A stretch of DNA of 53,204 bases from Bacillota bacterium (GCA_012728785.1 JAAYEK010000034.1:1-53204), one strand, 5' to 3'. Positions 1-9,969 are shown, counted from the first letter of the stretch. Notes: a model not told the origin generated them from the letters alone. Made by a program: numbers and translations.

Positions 1-2
1 GC

Positions 3-179
3 AAACCTTTTATGGTAATTGAAAATGTAATAGTGTTAAGAGATTTCAGAGATAAAAGCATTGGGAAAAAACTGATGACTGAGATTGAAAGAGGTGAACC
101 AGGCTATCCCTATCCTTTGAATATTGACGAGACTTTAACCAAATATATATTAGGATTGCTACCAGAAAACAACTGCTAA
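3..179 (+). CDS. C-terminal fragment of a GNAT-like acetyltransferase (partial at window edge, unusual C-terminal tail)
   Basis: Frame 3 reads KPFMVIENVIVLRDFRDKSIGKKLMTEIERGEPGYPYPLNIDETLTKYILGLLPENNC*. The VIENVIVLRDFRDKSIGKKLM part resembles GNAT motif A; the tail does not. Confidence 0.45.
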   Translation, partial: KPFMVIENVIVLRDFRDKSIGKKLMTEIERGEPGYPYPLNIDETLTKYILGLLPENNC

Positions 180-195
180 GGGGGTTATTAAACGT

Positions 196-837
196 ATGAA
201 TTTTAAAAAAATCCTATTGATAATATTGATATTTCTTATTTCTTTTTCGGTAGTAATTTATGTTTATTGTGAAATTCAATTAAATCTTGTGGCTAATAAA
301 AACATATCGGGATGTTTTTCAAAGGATGAGCTTAATATAGTTGATCACCGATTTAATAGAGCTTTATGGATTCATTATACCGATGATCAAGAAATGAAAC
401 TAGAAAAGATAACTTTGCTTAAGGTTTTATTTAAAGCTATTAGTAAAAAAGGGATTGATCCGAGCAGTGATACTATTGTGTATCTTTCTGCCGGAAGACT
501 TATTCATGAAAATAACGCCACCGAGTTTAAAGGGATTCATTGGCAGATTAGATGGTTATCCTTTTCTAAATGGATAAGTAGTAATTGGGATGTAGATGAG
601 TGTTTAAGTTATTTAGCAAACAAATCCTATTATGGACATGGATATAAGGGTATTAGTCAAGCTGCGAAAGGGTTTTTTCAGAAAAAGCCTAATGAATTAA
701 GCGTAGATGAGATCAGTATGTTGGTAGCCGCAACCATAGAGCCAACAACTTATAACATTAAAACCCCGGATGCGAAATTAATGAAAAAAACTAATCAGAT
801 CAAAGCTAAATTACTAAGAAGCAAGAATTGTATGTAA
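196..837 (+). CDS. Membrane-anchored GT51 (peptidoglycan transglycosylase)-like protein, probably divergent
   Basis: N-terminal TM segment; YYGHGYKGISQAAKGFFQKKPNELSVDEISMLVAATIEPTTYN resembles the C-terminal part of GT51 domains (YGI..AA..YFGK...L...E.A.LA). Confidence 0.6.
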   Translation: MNFKKILLIILIFLISFSVVIYVYCEIQLNLVANKNISGCFSKDELNIVDHRFNRALWIHYTDDQEMKLEKITLLKVLFKAISKKGIDPSSDTIVYLSAGRLIHENNATEFKGIHWQIRWLSFSKWISSNWDVDECLSYLANKSYYGHGYKGISQAAKGFFQKKPNELSVDEISMLVAATIEPTTYNIKTPDAKLMKKTNQIKAKLLRSKNCM

Positions 838-845
838 TAACATTA

Positions 846-876
846 AGACCATGGTCCAAAACCATGGTCTTTTTTT
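846..876 (+). terminator. Rho-independent terminator after the GT51-like gene
   Basis: AGACCATGGT-ccaaa-ACCATGGTCT followed by a T-run. Confidence 0.8.
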
Positions 877-2192
877 CACGACTTAATCTTAGCTATTATC
901 CCCTCAACATCCATTCTGCTCTGCTCTCCGGTTGCCATCTCCTTCAACGACAACAAACCGCTTTGCAACTCATCCTCGCCGAGGAAAATGACAAAAGGAA
1001 TCCCTAGTTTATTAGCGTAAGAAATCTTTTTATCCAATTTGGTCTCTTCGAAGTATAACTCGGCGACTATTCCCGCTTCCCGGAGCCGGTTGGCCACAGC
1101 TATCGACGCTTCAATATCGGTATTCATCGGGACAATCAAGACTTGGGCCAAGGTGGAGGCTTGGTTCAATTCGATAATCTTCGCCTCCTGAATCTGATAG
1201 AATAACCGGGTCAAACCGATGGAAATCCCGACTCCCGGCAGTTGTTGTTTGGTGTAATAGCCGGCCAGGTTATCGTAACGGCCTCCCGAACAAACACTGC
1301 CGATACCGGGATAATTATTAAGAATGGTTTCATAGATGGTGCCGGTATAATAATCAAGGCCTCTGGCGATGGTCAGGTCAATGGCCAGATTCCCTTCGGG
1401 CACATTGAAACACTTTATGTAATGAATCACCTGGGCCAACTCCTCCAAACCTTCATTAAACAAAGGATTAGGAATCGCTAGTTTTTGCAAGGAAGTCAAT
1501 ATTGCCTCATTTGAACCTTTAATACCGATAAAGTCAAGAATCCGGTCTACTGCCGCACCGCTGACCCCGAGCTTTTGCAACTCCTCAATCACTGCCTCGG
1601 TCCCGATTTTATCCAATTTATCGATGGTCCTTAAGACCCCGCTTCGGTCTTCGATATTAAGGGAATCGAAGAAGCCGTTTAACAATTTCCGGTTATTAAT
1701 CCGAATGGTAAACGAATCAAACCCCAGTCCTTTAAAGGTGGCGTAGATGATGCTGGGGATCTCGGCGTCATTGATCAAACTCAGCTTGTTCGCGCCGATA
1801 ATATCGATGTCACATTGGTAAAACTCCCGAAACCGCCCTTTCTGGTTCCGTTCGCCCCGAAAGACCTTTCCGATATGATAACGCCGAAAGGGGAATGCCA
1901 GTTCCGGAAAATGCTGGGCCACATAACGGGCCAACGGTACGGTAAGATCGAAACGCAGTACCAAATCGTTGTCGCCTTTAGTAAACTGGTAAACCTGTTT
2001 TTCGGTCTCCCCGCCTCCCTTGGCCAATAAAACATCGGCCTTTTCAATGGTCGGAGTATCCAAAGGGATAAACCCAAAGCGTTCGAAGTTGGTCCGGATG
2101 GTGTCCAGCATCTGATTGAAAGCGATTTGATCCGCAGGAAGCAGTTCCATAAATCCCGGCAGAATACTGGGTTTAACAATTTGTCGATCCAT
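876..2192 (-). CDS. hisS: Histidyl-tRNA synthetase
   Basis: 438 aa; class II aaRS motifs LRFDLTVPLARYVAQH, FRGERNQKGRFREFYQCDIDIIG, GLDYYTGTIYE, GSVCSGGRYDNL. Confidence 0.95.
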   Translation of the reverse strand: MDRQIVKPSILPGFMELLPADQIAFNQMLDTIRTNFERFGFIPLDTPTIEKADVLLAKGGGETEKQVYQFTKGDNDLVLRFDLTVPLARYVAQHFPELAFPFRRYHIGKVFRGERNQKGRFREFYQCDIDIIGANKLSLINDAEIPSIIYATFKGLGFDSFTIRINNRKLLNGFFDSLNIEDRSGVLRTIDKLDKIGTEAVIEELQKLGVSGAAVDRILDFIGIKGSNEAILTSLQKLAIPNPLFNEGLEELAQVIHYIKCFNVPEGNLAIDLTIARGLDYYTGTIYETILNNYPGIGSVCSGGRYDNLAGYYTKQQLPGVGISIGLTRLFYQIQEAKIIELNQASTLAQVLIVPMNTDIEASIAVANRLREAGIVAELYFEETKLDKKISYANKLGIPFVIFLGEDELQSGLLSLKEMATGEQSRMDVEGIIAKIKS

Positions 2193-2314
2193 TTTTTGTT
2201 CAATCCTCTCATCCCGAATGTAATAGCCTCAAGAGCAGAAGATGACCCAAATTCTTCACTTATACTTCTGCCTACTGTCTTCTGTATTCTGACTTCAACC
2301 CTCTTAACTCCTAA

Positions 2315-3145
2315 CTACTCGTTTACCAATTCCGCGACAAACTGCGGCAGCTTAAATCCTCCAAAATGAATTTCAGGCGTATAATACTTAGTATCGATCG
2401 CTCTAATATTTGCCGGATCTACCTGCAAAGGGTCCCACTTTTTGCTGGCAATGGTGAAACTCCATAAACCCGACGGATAAGTAGGAATACTCGCCAGGTA
2501 CAGGCGTTTAATTGGAAAAACGCCGGTTAAATTTTGATGAATCATCCGAATCACATCCTGATTGACAAAAGGCGATTCGCTTTGGGCCACCATAATCCCC
2601 TCCGGTGTCAATGCTTCATAAACATCCTGATAAAACTCGCGGCTGAAAAGGCCCACCGCCGGACCGACTGGTTCGGTAGAATCAATCAAAATCACGTCAT
2701 ATTTGCCTTTGTTGCGACGGACATGCTCAATCCCATCGCCAATTTCCAAGGTGACCCGAGGATTAGTCAGGGCCCTGGCAATACTGGGCAAGTATTCCTG
2801 GCTGACTTCAACCACCCGGCGGTCAATCTCTCCCAAAACCGCCTCTTTCACGGTGGAGTGCTTAATAATCTCCCGGATAGCGCCGCCGTCACCGCCGCCG
2901 ACTACCAATACCCGTTCCGGATTAGGATGGGTGTTCAAAGCTACATGACTGATCATCTCATGATAGACGAATTCATCCGACTCGGTAGTCATGACCATGC
3001 CGTCCAAAACTAACATTCTTCCGTATTGTAAAGTGTCGATGACTGCCAAATCCTGATAATCCGTCTTTTCCATATGAAGAGTCTTCGTGATCTTACAGGA
3101 TAAACTCAAATTCGGCGTTTGTTTTTCAGTATACCAAAGTTCCAT
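2315..3145 (-). CDS. speE: Spermidine synthase (polyamine aminopropyltransferase)
   Basis: 276 aa; YGRMLVLDGMVMTTESDEFVYHEMISH, VLVVGGGDGGAIREIIKH, DVILIDSTEPVGPA. Confidence 0.95.
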   Translation of the reverse strand: MELWYTEKQTPNLSLSCKITKTLHMEKTDYQDLAVIDTLQYGRMLVLDGMVMTTESDEFVYHEMISHVALNTHPNPERVLVVGGGDGGAIREIIKHSTVKEAVLGEIDRRVVEVSQEYLPSIARALTNPRVTLEIGDGIEHVRRNKGKYDVILIDSTEPVGPAVGLFSREFYQDVYEALTPEGIMVAQSESPFVNQDVIRMIHQNLTGVFPIKRLYLASIPTYPSGLWSFTIASKKWDPLQVDPANIRAIDTKYYTPEIHFGGFKLPQFVAELVNE

Positions 3146-3267
3146 CGTTTAGCTCCTTATTTCATCTATAGTATTCAGAAGCTAGGAGTCAAGAGCCAGC
3201 ATAAAACCTAAAACAGTTTTGAGTTCTAAGATACAAATCCTTTATCTACTGACTTCTGACTCCTGCT

Positions 3268-4434
3268 TTATACTCTCTCACACAAAATATTCATCAAATC
3301 CTCCGCAGTTGCTTCCCGAGGATTGGCTTTCATCGAACCGGAGTCAAGGCTTTCCTTGATAATCTCCGGGAAATCCGCTTCCGTAATTCCTAAACTATTG
3401 ATATGGGCGGGAATGCCCAATTTCCGGTTCAGTAGCATAATGTTTTTAATAGCCAAGGCCCCGGCATCGATGGTATCCCCACCGGGCAATTTGGCCCCCA
3501 TAGCGACGGCTATTTTAGCAAATTTTTCGTGGCTGACCGCCAAATTAAAGCGCATTACCGGCACAAGCAAAACCCCGCAGATCAAACCATGGGGCTTTCC
3601 GGTCCGAATCCCGATGGAATGAGCTAAGCCATGGACAGCCCCTAGTCTCGCAACACTCAAAGCAACACCCGCCATTAGACTGGCCATTGAGATCTCCATT
3701 CTGGCTTCAACATTTTGATTATCCTGTCGAACTTTAGGCAGACTCCTGCCCAAAAGTTCAATGGCAGTCAAGGAATAGATATCGGTTAAAGTATTAGCGC
3801 CTTTGGATATATAGGCTTCAATAGCTTGAACCAAAGCATCCGCCCCCGAATTAATCGTTACCGGTTCAGGTGCGCTAAAGGCAAGCTGGGGATCGACCAA
3901 AGCTATTTTGGCCGCTAACTTTGGATCACGGATCGACTTCTTGACCTTGTTTTCATGATCGGACAGGACGGCGTTAAAAGTTACTTCCGCTCCGGAGCCG
4001 GCAACAGTGGGAATAGTTACTAAGGGGATACCCTCTTTTTCTATCAGCCCGCCGTTAAAGTAATAGGGCAGATCCTGAGCACAGTGATATAATCCGGCAA
4101 TTACCTTAGCGGCATCCATCGCGCTACCCCCGCCTAAACCGATAATCCAATCGGTTTCTTCACTCCGAGCCATTGCCAAACCTTTAGCAACCGTTTCCAG
4201 GGATGGTTCCGGTTCTACCTCCGAAAAGAAAACCGGGGTAAAGCCTGAACCGCGTAATAATATGTTTACCCGGTGCAAAACACCGTTATCGATCACCGAG
4301 TGCTTGCCGGTTACCACTAATACATTTTTACCTAGATCCATAGCTTCATTAGGAAGTTCTCTGAGAGTTTCCAAACCAAATACAATCTTGGTCCGTAGTT
4401 GAAATCGTTGGATAGTGGGAAGCATTTTTGTCAC
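3268..4434 (-). CDS. Iron-containing alcohol dehydrogenase
   Basis: 388 aa; GGGSAMDAAKVIA, PTVAGSGAEVT, GAVHGLAHSIGIRTGKPHGLICGVLL. Confidence 0.9.
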   Translation of the reverse strand: MTKMLPTIQRFQLRTKIVFGLETLRELPNEAMDLGKNVLVVTGKHSVIDNGVLHRVNILLRGSGFTPVFFSEVEPEPSLETVAKGLAMARSEETDWIIGLGGGSAMDAAKVIAGLYHCAQDLPYYFNGGLIEKEGIPLVTIPTVAGSGAEVTFNAVLSDHENKVKKSIRDPKLAAKIALVDPQLAFSAPEPVTINSGADALVQAIEAYISKGANTLTDIYSLTAIELLGRSLPKVRQDNQNVEARMEISMASLMAGVALSVARLGAVHGLAHSIGIRTGKPHGLICGVLLVPVMRFNLAVSHEKFAKIAVAMGAKLPGGDTIDAGALAIKNIMLLNRKLGIPAHINSLGITEADFPEIIKESLDSGSMKANPREATAEDLMNILCERV

Positions 4435-4459
4435 ACCTCCTGTCTGGTTGTAATCATAC

Positions 4460-5254
4460 TCATTTATCGTTCAAATCCTGCCAAGCGCTTTTTACTACTT
4501 CTTCAAGTGAGCCAATAAAACCACCCTCTTGACGCCAATGCCCCAGATATTCGATGTTTCCTTCCGGGCCGCGAATAGGCGAATAGGTTACATTCACCAA
4601 ATGCCAACCCTTCTGGGGAGAGCTTTCCGATAATCGTCGTAACACTTCCAAGTGGACTGCGGGATCGCGAACCACGCCCTTTTTACCCACCTTCTCCCGG
4701 CCAGCTTCAAACTGAGGTTTAATGAGGGTGACCAGTTCTCCTCCGAGCCCCACCAATTCCTGAAATTTAGTCAAAACTAATTCGAGAGAGATAAAGGAGA
4801 GGTCCGCCGTAATCAGGCTGGGTTCCCTGGTTAGCAAATCTTTGGAGAAATAGCGAATATTTTGCCGTTCCCAAACAGTGACCCGTGGGTCCTGCCGCAG
4901 TTTCCAAGCAAGCTGACCATAGCCTACATCAACGGCATCAACATGAGCGGCCCCCGCCTGTAATAAACAATCGGTAAAACCGCCGGTTGAAGCGCCCGCG
5001 TCAAGACAAATCCGTCCTTGGATGTCAAGGTTGAAAGCGGCGAGAGCCTTTTCCAGCTTATACCCGCCGCGGCTAACATATTTATCGGCAGCGCCGGTCA
5101 AGGTAATCAAATCTTCATCCTCAACCAACTGACTGGATTTTTCAATCCGTTTTTTATTTACCCAAACCGTCCCGGCCATCACCGCTCTTTGGGCCTGTTC
5201 GCGGCTTAGGAACTTTCCTTCCTCCACCAGCCGGAGATCAATCCGCTTTTTCAA
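4460..5254 (-). CDS. tlyA: TlyA family RNA methyltransferase / hemolysin-like (S4 + FtsJ-like)
   Basis: 264 aa; KKRIDLRLVEEGKFLSREQAQRAVMAG, YVSRGGYKLEKAL, CLDAGASTGGFTDCLLQAGA, LIKPQFEAGREKVGKKGVVRD. Confidence 0.93.
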   Translation of the reverse strand: MKKRIDLRLVEEGKFLSREQAQRAVMAGTVWVNKKRIEKSSQLVEDEDLITLTGAADKYVSRGGYKLEKALAAFNLDIQGRICLDAGASTGGFTDCLLQAGAAHVDAVDVGYGQLAWKLRQDPRVTVWERQNIRYFSKDLLTREPSLITADLSFISLELVLTKFQELVGLGGELVTLIKPQFEAGREKVGKKGVVRDPAVHLEVLRRLSESSPQKGWHLVNVTYSPIRGPEGNIEYLGHWRQEGGFIGSLEEVVKSAWQDLNDK

Positions 5255-5274
5255 TTCCCACCGCCATTATACAT

Positions 5275-7539
5275 TTATAAGTTAACCTTAATCAAGTCAC
5301 GATCCATCAAATCCATGCATTCTTTGAGCTTGGCGGCGAGGATCTGGTCCTGCCCGGCGCAGGCGGCCTTAATTTGACGCATGATATCGATACCCCGCCG
5401 AAATGACTGGACAATATCACCTTCCTGAATACTTCCTGCTTCCTTTAATAGGTCCGGAAAAGCCATCCCTTTACTCCATAGGTAAGCCAAATTGGAAATA
5501 CTAGGGTGAAATGTGGTATCCCGCTCGTCAACACCAAAACGGTAAATCAGGTTCCGGCTGATAGTTTTAATCGGCTTAATATCGAAAGGCAAATTCTTGG
5601 GATAAAACTCTCCCTTGCGCGGTTCATAGTCGATGGCCACTATTAAGGCGTTCAATTGATCCCGGTCCAACTCATGAAAAATACCGTTAAAATACAGCTC
5701 GGTGACGAGTAATTCCTGAATATAAATTTGAGAAGCGAATTCACCTCTGGGAAGTAATACCCCGTCTTTGAGATAATCCAAGTCTTCCAGGATCTCCGTT
5801 TTCAACTGTAAATCGCTATTAAACCGTCCGGAAGTGATGATTCGGTCGGCTCTTTCTTGCAGGGAACTGACCCGGTTGTGAAGGTCGGCCCATTCCTGAA
5901 TCTGGGCTTCACAATCTTTCTGGCGTTCCTGGGTACAAGGGGCTGGTTTGATATCCTGCAAGTATTTGGCCAGTTCGTTTATTTCAGCCACAACTGCCGC
6001 CCTGGCCCGGCCCTTGATAAATCGAGAACGGCGTTGCTTTTTCTTTAATTTCTGACGCAGCTTCAGATAGACAATAGGACATTGGGGGTTCTCCCGTTCC
6101 AGGCATAAACCGGAACTTAACTGGTCCAATTGCTGGGCCTCACTGGCCAATTGCCGTTCGAAATACTTTTTATCAATCCTTGCTTGGTAAGTCGCAAAAT
6201 TTTGATTTAAAATCAGGGAAATTTCATCCAGACCATGGTTTCGGTTTAGATTCAAGACCGAATTATAAGTCAGATTAAACTGGCTTTTTAAAGGTTCGAT
6301 TTCCTCCTGTTTGGTGCTGGGATATTCCTCCGGACGCAAAACCCGAAGATCCGCTAGTATATAAACAAACCCTTCAGTGTCGATCCCCCGGCGGCCGGCC
6401 CGGCCTGCCATTTGAAAATATTCCAGGTTGGTCATGGGCCGAAAAGTTATTCCGTCAAATTTGGAAGGACTGTCGAAACAGACCGTTTTCACCGGGTAAT
6501 TTATTCCCACCGCGAAAGTCTCGGTGGCGTACATCACTTTGATTAATCCCATCCCGAACAAGACTTCGACAATCTCTTTCAGACCCGGTAATAATCCGGC
6601 ATGATGATAACCGATTCCCTTGGTTAACAAAGTCCTAGCTTGGACCACTGTTTTTAAGGAGCCGATACTGTATTCGGCAATCAACCGATCGCAAACTTCC
6701 TCAACCTGGCGGGACTCAGTTTCGGTTAAAAAACTTCTTTGATAGCCTAGTTCTTCCGCCTTCAACTCACAAAGTCTCCGGCTGAAGACAAAATAAAGAC
6801 AAGGCAGACCATGGTTTTGATTGATATACTTGATCAAATCCAAATGGGTCGATTCCCACTTCCGTTTGTCAAACCCGGCTAACATCCCTTTCAACTCCAG
6901 CTCTTGCCGGTATTCGATAGTTCTTTTCAGAGAGGTGCCCCCCAAATGTTTCTCAAAAACGAAATGTTCAAGGGGAACCACCCGGTCCTTTTTGATGATT
7001 ACCTTTACTTCATGGCCTTTGATCTCTTCGATCCAGCCCGCTAATTCCAACGCATTGGGAATCGTCGCCGACAGGCCCAACAATCTCATCTCGGGAGGCA
7101 TGAAAATTATCGATTCCTCCCAAACCGTCCCCCGCTCCTCGTCGGATAGATAATGGATCTCATCGAAAATAATATGAGTAATCCCTTCGAGACGCTGTTG
7201 GTCCTGATGCAAAATGTTCCGGAATATCTCGGTGGTCATTAAACAGATTTCCGCTTCGGAGTTGATCACCACATCCCCGGTGACAATGCCGACCCGTTCC
7301 GGCCCGTAAAGAGCTTTGAATTCCTTGAACTTTTGGTTGGAAAGGGCTTTAATGGGCGCCGTATAGATGATCCGGTCCCCTTTGGTAATGGCCTGATCAA
7401 TCAGGTAATCGGCGATCAATGTTTTGCCCACCCCGGTCGGGGCCGACACCAGTACCGAATTCCCTTTTAACAGTTCAGCGATGGCCTGCTGTTGAAAGTC
7501 ATCCAGTTTATAGTCGCGATAGTACTCGGGAAGTTGCAT
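5275..7539 (-). CDS. Ski2/Mtr4/HelY-like DEAD/DEAH-box helicase
   Basis: 754 aa; SAPTGVGKTLIADYL, FDEIHYLSDEERGTVWEE, LLGLSATIPN, YHHAGLLPGLKEIVE, QMAGRAGRRGID. Confidence 0.9.
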   Translation of the reverse strand: MQLPEYYRDYKLDDFQQQAIAELLKGNSVLVSAPTGVGKTLIADYLIDQAITKGDRIIYTAPIKALSNQKFKEFKALYGPERVGIVTGDVVINSEAEICLMTTEIFRNILHQDQQRLEGITHIIFDEIHYLSDEERGTVWEESIIFMPPEMRLLGLSATIPNALELAGWIEEIKGHEVKVIIKKDRVVPLEHFVFEKHLGGTSLKRTIEYRQELELKGMLAGFDKRKWESTHLDLIKYINQNHGLPCLYFVFSRRLCELKAEELGYQRSFLTETESRQVEEVCDRLIAEYSIGSLKTVVQARTLLTKGIGYHHAGLLPGLKEIVEVLFGMGLIKVMYATETFAVGINYPVKTVCFDSPSKFDGITFRPMTNLEYFQMAGRAGRRGIDTEGFVYILADLRVLRPEEYPSTKQEEIEPLKSQFNLTYNSVLNLNRNHGLDEISLILNQNFATYQARIDKKYFERQLASEAQQLDQLSSGLCLERENPQCPIVYLKLRQKLKKKQRRSRFIKGRARAAVVAEINELAKYLQDIKPAPCTQERQKDCEAQIQEWADLHNRVSSLQERADRIITSGRFNSDLQLKTEILEDLDYLKDGVLLPRGEFASQIYIQELLVTELYFNGIFHELDRDQLNALIVAIDYEPRKGEFYPKNLPFDIKPIKTISRNLIYRFGVDERDTTFHPSISNLAYLWSKGMAFPDLLKEAGSIQEGDIVQSFRRGIDIMRQIKAACAGQDQILAAKLKECMDLMDRDLIKVNL

Positions 7540-7670
7540 TGTTACTCCTATTTTTGAGATTAACTAATAAGATTTCGGGATAGAGGCGATAAAATCCTTC
7601 TCTTTATGTTAAAAGTATGACTCTTTTAACCTTGGTCGATTCAGAAAAGACTATCGTAAAGAGAACCTGA

Positions 7671-7883
7671 CTTAGATTAGGCGAATATGTAACCGTTCAC
7701 TTTATGGGAGAACCGGCTGAAACCAGAGATATCATTATTAATAACGAAGAAGCTGTAATCTCTCCCAGCTGGTCGATACACTCCGGGGTTGGCACTAAAA
7801 ACTATGCTTTCATCTGGGGAATGGCTGGCGAGAATCAAATCTTTAACGATATGGACGCTATCGCCGTTTCCGATCCGAAATAA
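7671..7883 (+). pseudogene. kduI: C-terminal remnant of 5-keto-4-deoxyuronate isomerase (KduI)
   Basis: [70 protein letters not shown]; in-frame TGA just upstream and no N-terminal half found. Confidence 0.8.
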
Positions 7884-7900
7884 AAAAAGAAGGTGAAATA

Positions 7901-8154
7901 ATGATCCTTGATGAATTTAAATTATCAACCAAAGTGGGAATTATCGCTCAAGCGGTGGATACATTCGGTAAAATTGACATTCTAGTGAATAATGCCGGGA
8001 TCATCTGCCGGCAAAAGCGGGGTCATGGGTATTACCCGGGCGTTGGGGAACACCGAAAGATTTACAAGGGGTAGCGGTACTGTTGGCCTCAAACGCTTCC
8101 AGCTATCTGAATGGTTTTACAATTGCCATAGATGGAGGATGGTTGGCGAGGTAA
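7901..8154 (+). pseudogene. kduD: Internally deleted, frameshifted remnant of 2-deoxy-D-gluconate 3-dehydrogenase (KduD-like SDR)
   Basis: MILDEFKLSTKVG..AQAVDTFGKIDILVNNAGIICRQ then, in another frame, WGTPKDLQGVAVLLASNASSYLNGFTIAIDGGWLAR*; Rossmann nucleotide-binding core and catalytic Tyr/Lys region missing. Confidence 0.8.
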
Positions 8155-8237
8155 GACAATAATTTTGTTGATTTAGCTTTATAATCATTTATGAAAATTA
8201 TCAAATCACCTGAATTTAATAAAAAGGGGGGGTTGAA

Positions 8238-8882
8238 ATGTTAGCCAAAGAAAAAGTACTGGCCGAAATAAAAAGAGTCGGACTGGTGGCTGTCGTCCGG
8301 GCGGAAAGTTCGGAGCAGGCCGTTAAAATTACCGATGCTTGTATCGCCGGTGGAGTCGCCGCTATTGAAATCACTTTTACAGTCCCCGGCGCCCATCGGG
8401 TCATCGAAGAATTGGCTGCCAAATATCAATCCGGTGAAATTATCATTGGCGCGGGGACCGTTTTAGACCCGGAAACCGCCAGAATAGCCATTCTCTCCGG
8501 GGCCCAATACATAGTCAGCCCTTGTTTAAATCTTGAAACCGTCAAACTTTGCAACCGGTATCAAGTAGCCTGCATGCCGGGGGCAATGACCATTAAGGAA
8601 GTGGTCGAATCCATGGAAGCCGGAGCTGATCTGGTAAAAGTCTTCCCGGGCGAGCTCTTCGGACCAGCTATCATTAAAGCAATCAAAGGTCCGCTGCCCC
8701 ACGCGCCCTTAATGCCCACCGGTGGCGTCAGCTTGGAAAACGTAAGCCAATGGATTAAGGCCGGAGCAGTAGCGGTCGGAGTTGGCGGCAAGCTTACTGC
8801 CGGAGCCAAAACCGGTGATTATAATTCGATCACCGCTATCGGCAAGGAATTTGTCGCAAAAATTCAAGAAGCGAGAAAATAA
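8238..8882 (+). CDS. eda: Bifunctional 4-hydroxy-2-oxoglutarate / KDPG aldolase
   Basis: 214 aa; GLVAVVRAESSEQAVKITDACIAGGVAAIEITFTVPGA, IGAGTVLDPETARIAILSGAQYIVSPCLN, KVFPGELFGPAIIKAIKGPLPHAPLMPTGGVSLENV. Confidence 0.93.
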   Translation: MLAKEKVLAEIKRVGLVAVVRAESSEQAVKITDACIAGGVAAIEITFTVPGAHRVIEELAAKYQSGEIIIGAGTVLDPETARIAILSGAQYIVSPCLNLETVKLCNRYQVACMPGAMTIKEVVESMEAGADLVKVFPGELFGPAIIKAIKGPLPHAPLMPTGGVSLENVSQWIKAGAVAVGVGGKLTAGAKTGDYNSITAIGKEFVAKIQEARK

Positions 8883-8894
8883 GGAGGGTTTATC

Positions 8895-9917
8895 ATGGCA
8901 CAAGTTGTCTGTTTTGGGGAGATTATGTTGCGCTTGGCGCCTCCAGGTTATTTACGTTTCGTGCAAGCCGATTCCTTTGAGGTGGTTTATGGCGGCGGCG
9001 AGGCTAATGTCAGTGTATCATTGGCCAATTATGGCCTTGATGCGGCCTTTGTAACTAAAGTACCGGATAATCCCATAGGGCAGGCAGCCATCAATGAATT
9101 GCGCCGTTATGGAGTTGATACTCGGTCGATTGTCAAAGGTGGCGAAAGGTTAGGAATTTACTTTATGGAGAAAGGCGCCTCCCAACGGCCGTCAAAAGTT
9201 GTTTATGATCGTAAATATTCAGCCATCTCCCAGGCAAAAGCGGAGGATTTTAACTGGGGGCAAATTCTGAAAGACGCAAAATGGTTTCATTTTACCGGTA
9301 TTACTCCGGCTTTGGGTGATAATGTGGCCGGACTGACCCTGGAAGCCTGCAAGATTGCTAAGGAAAAAGGCCTTACAGTTAGTTGTGATTTAAATTATCG
9401 GAAAAACCTTTGGACCACCGCAAAAGCCGGTGAAGTGATGCAAGAATTAATGCCTTATGTCGATCTCTGCATCGCCAATGAAGAAGACGCTGAGAAAGTC
9501 TTCGGCATTAAAGCCGCCGATACCAATATTACTAGCGGTAAGTTGAGCCACGAAGGATATCAATCAGTTGCCCGGAAATTAAAGGAGCAATTCGGCTTTC
9601 AAAAGGTGGCTATTACTTTACGGGGAAGTATCTCCGCTTCGGATAATAATTGGGCAGCAATGCTTTACGACGGCAATGATTTTTATTTCTCCCGCAATTA
9701 TCCCATCCATATCGTCGACCGAGTCGGCGGAGGTGATTCTTTCGGCGCCGGAATGATTTACGCCTTGCTTAACCAATATGCCCCTCAAGATGTAATTGAT
9801 TTTGCAGTGGCTGCTTCTTGTTTGAAGCATTCAATTGAGGGCGATTTTAACCAGGTTACCGCCGCCGAGGTCGCCACTTTGATGAAAGGCGACGCCTCCG
9901 GCAGAGTGCAACGGTAG
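8895..9917 (+). CDS. kdgK: 2-keto-3-deoxygluconate kinase (PfkB family)
   Basis: 340 aa; CFGEIMLRLAPPGYLRFVQADSFEVVYGGGEANVSVSLANYG, HFTGITPAL, VDRVGGGDSFGAGMIYAL. Confidence 0.9.
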   Translation: MAQVVCFGEIMLRLAPPGYLRFVQADSFEVVYGGGEANVSVSLANYGLDAAFVTKVPDNPIGQAAINELRRYGVDTRSIVKGGERLGIYFMEKGASQRPSKVVYDRKYSAISQAKAEDFNWGQILKDAKWFHFTGITPALGDNVAGLTLEACKIAKEKGLTVSCDLNYRKNLWTTAKAGEVMQELMPYVDLCIANEEDAEKVFGIKAADTNITSGKLSHEGYQSVARKLKEQFGFQKVAITLRGSISASDNNWAAMLYDGNDFYFSRNYPIHIVDRVGGGDSFGAGMIYALLNQYAPQDVIDFAVAASCLKHSIEGDFNQVTAAEVATLMKGDASGRVQR

Positions 9918-9949
9918 TTTTTATAGGATAATCTGTGATCTCTTGTTAG

Positions 9950-9969
9950 GGGCGTATTGCAATACGCCC
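9950..9969. repeat. 20-bp perfect palindrome downstream of kdgK
   Basis: GGGCGTATTGCAATACGCCC. Confidence 0.85.

Noticed and set aside
1781-2212. 143-aa minus-strand ORF overlapping hisS
   Set aside because: Shadow frame inside the clearly coding hisS gene with no recognisable motif.
2193-2330. Possible T-box leader in front of hisS
   Set aside because: No T-box consensus (TGGNACCGCG-like), specifier stem or antiterminator visible upstream of the start.
2534-3013. 159-aa plus-strand ORF antisense to speE
   Set aside because: Antisense shadow of a strongly supported CDS; no motif or independent RBS evidence.
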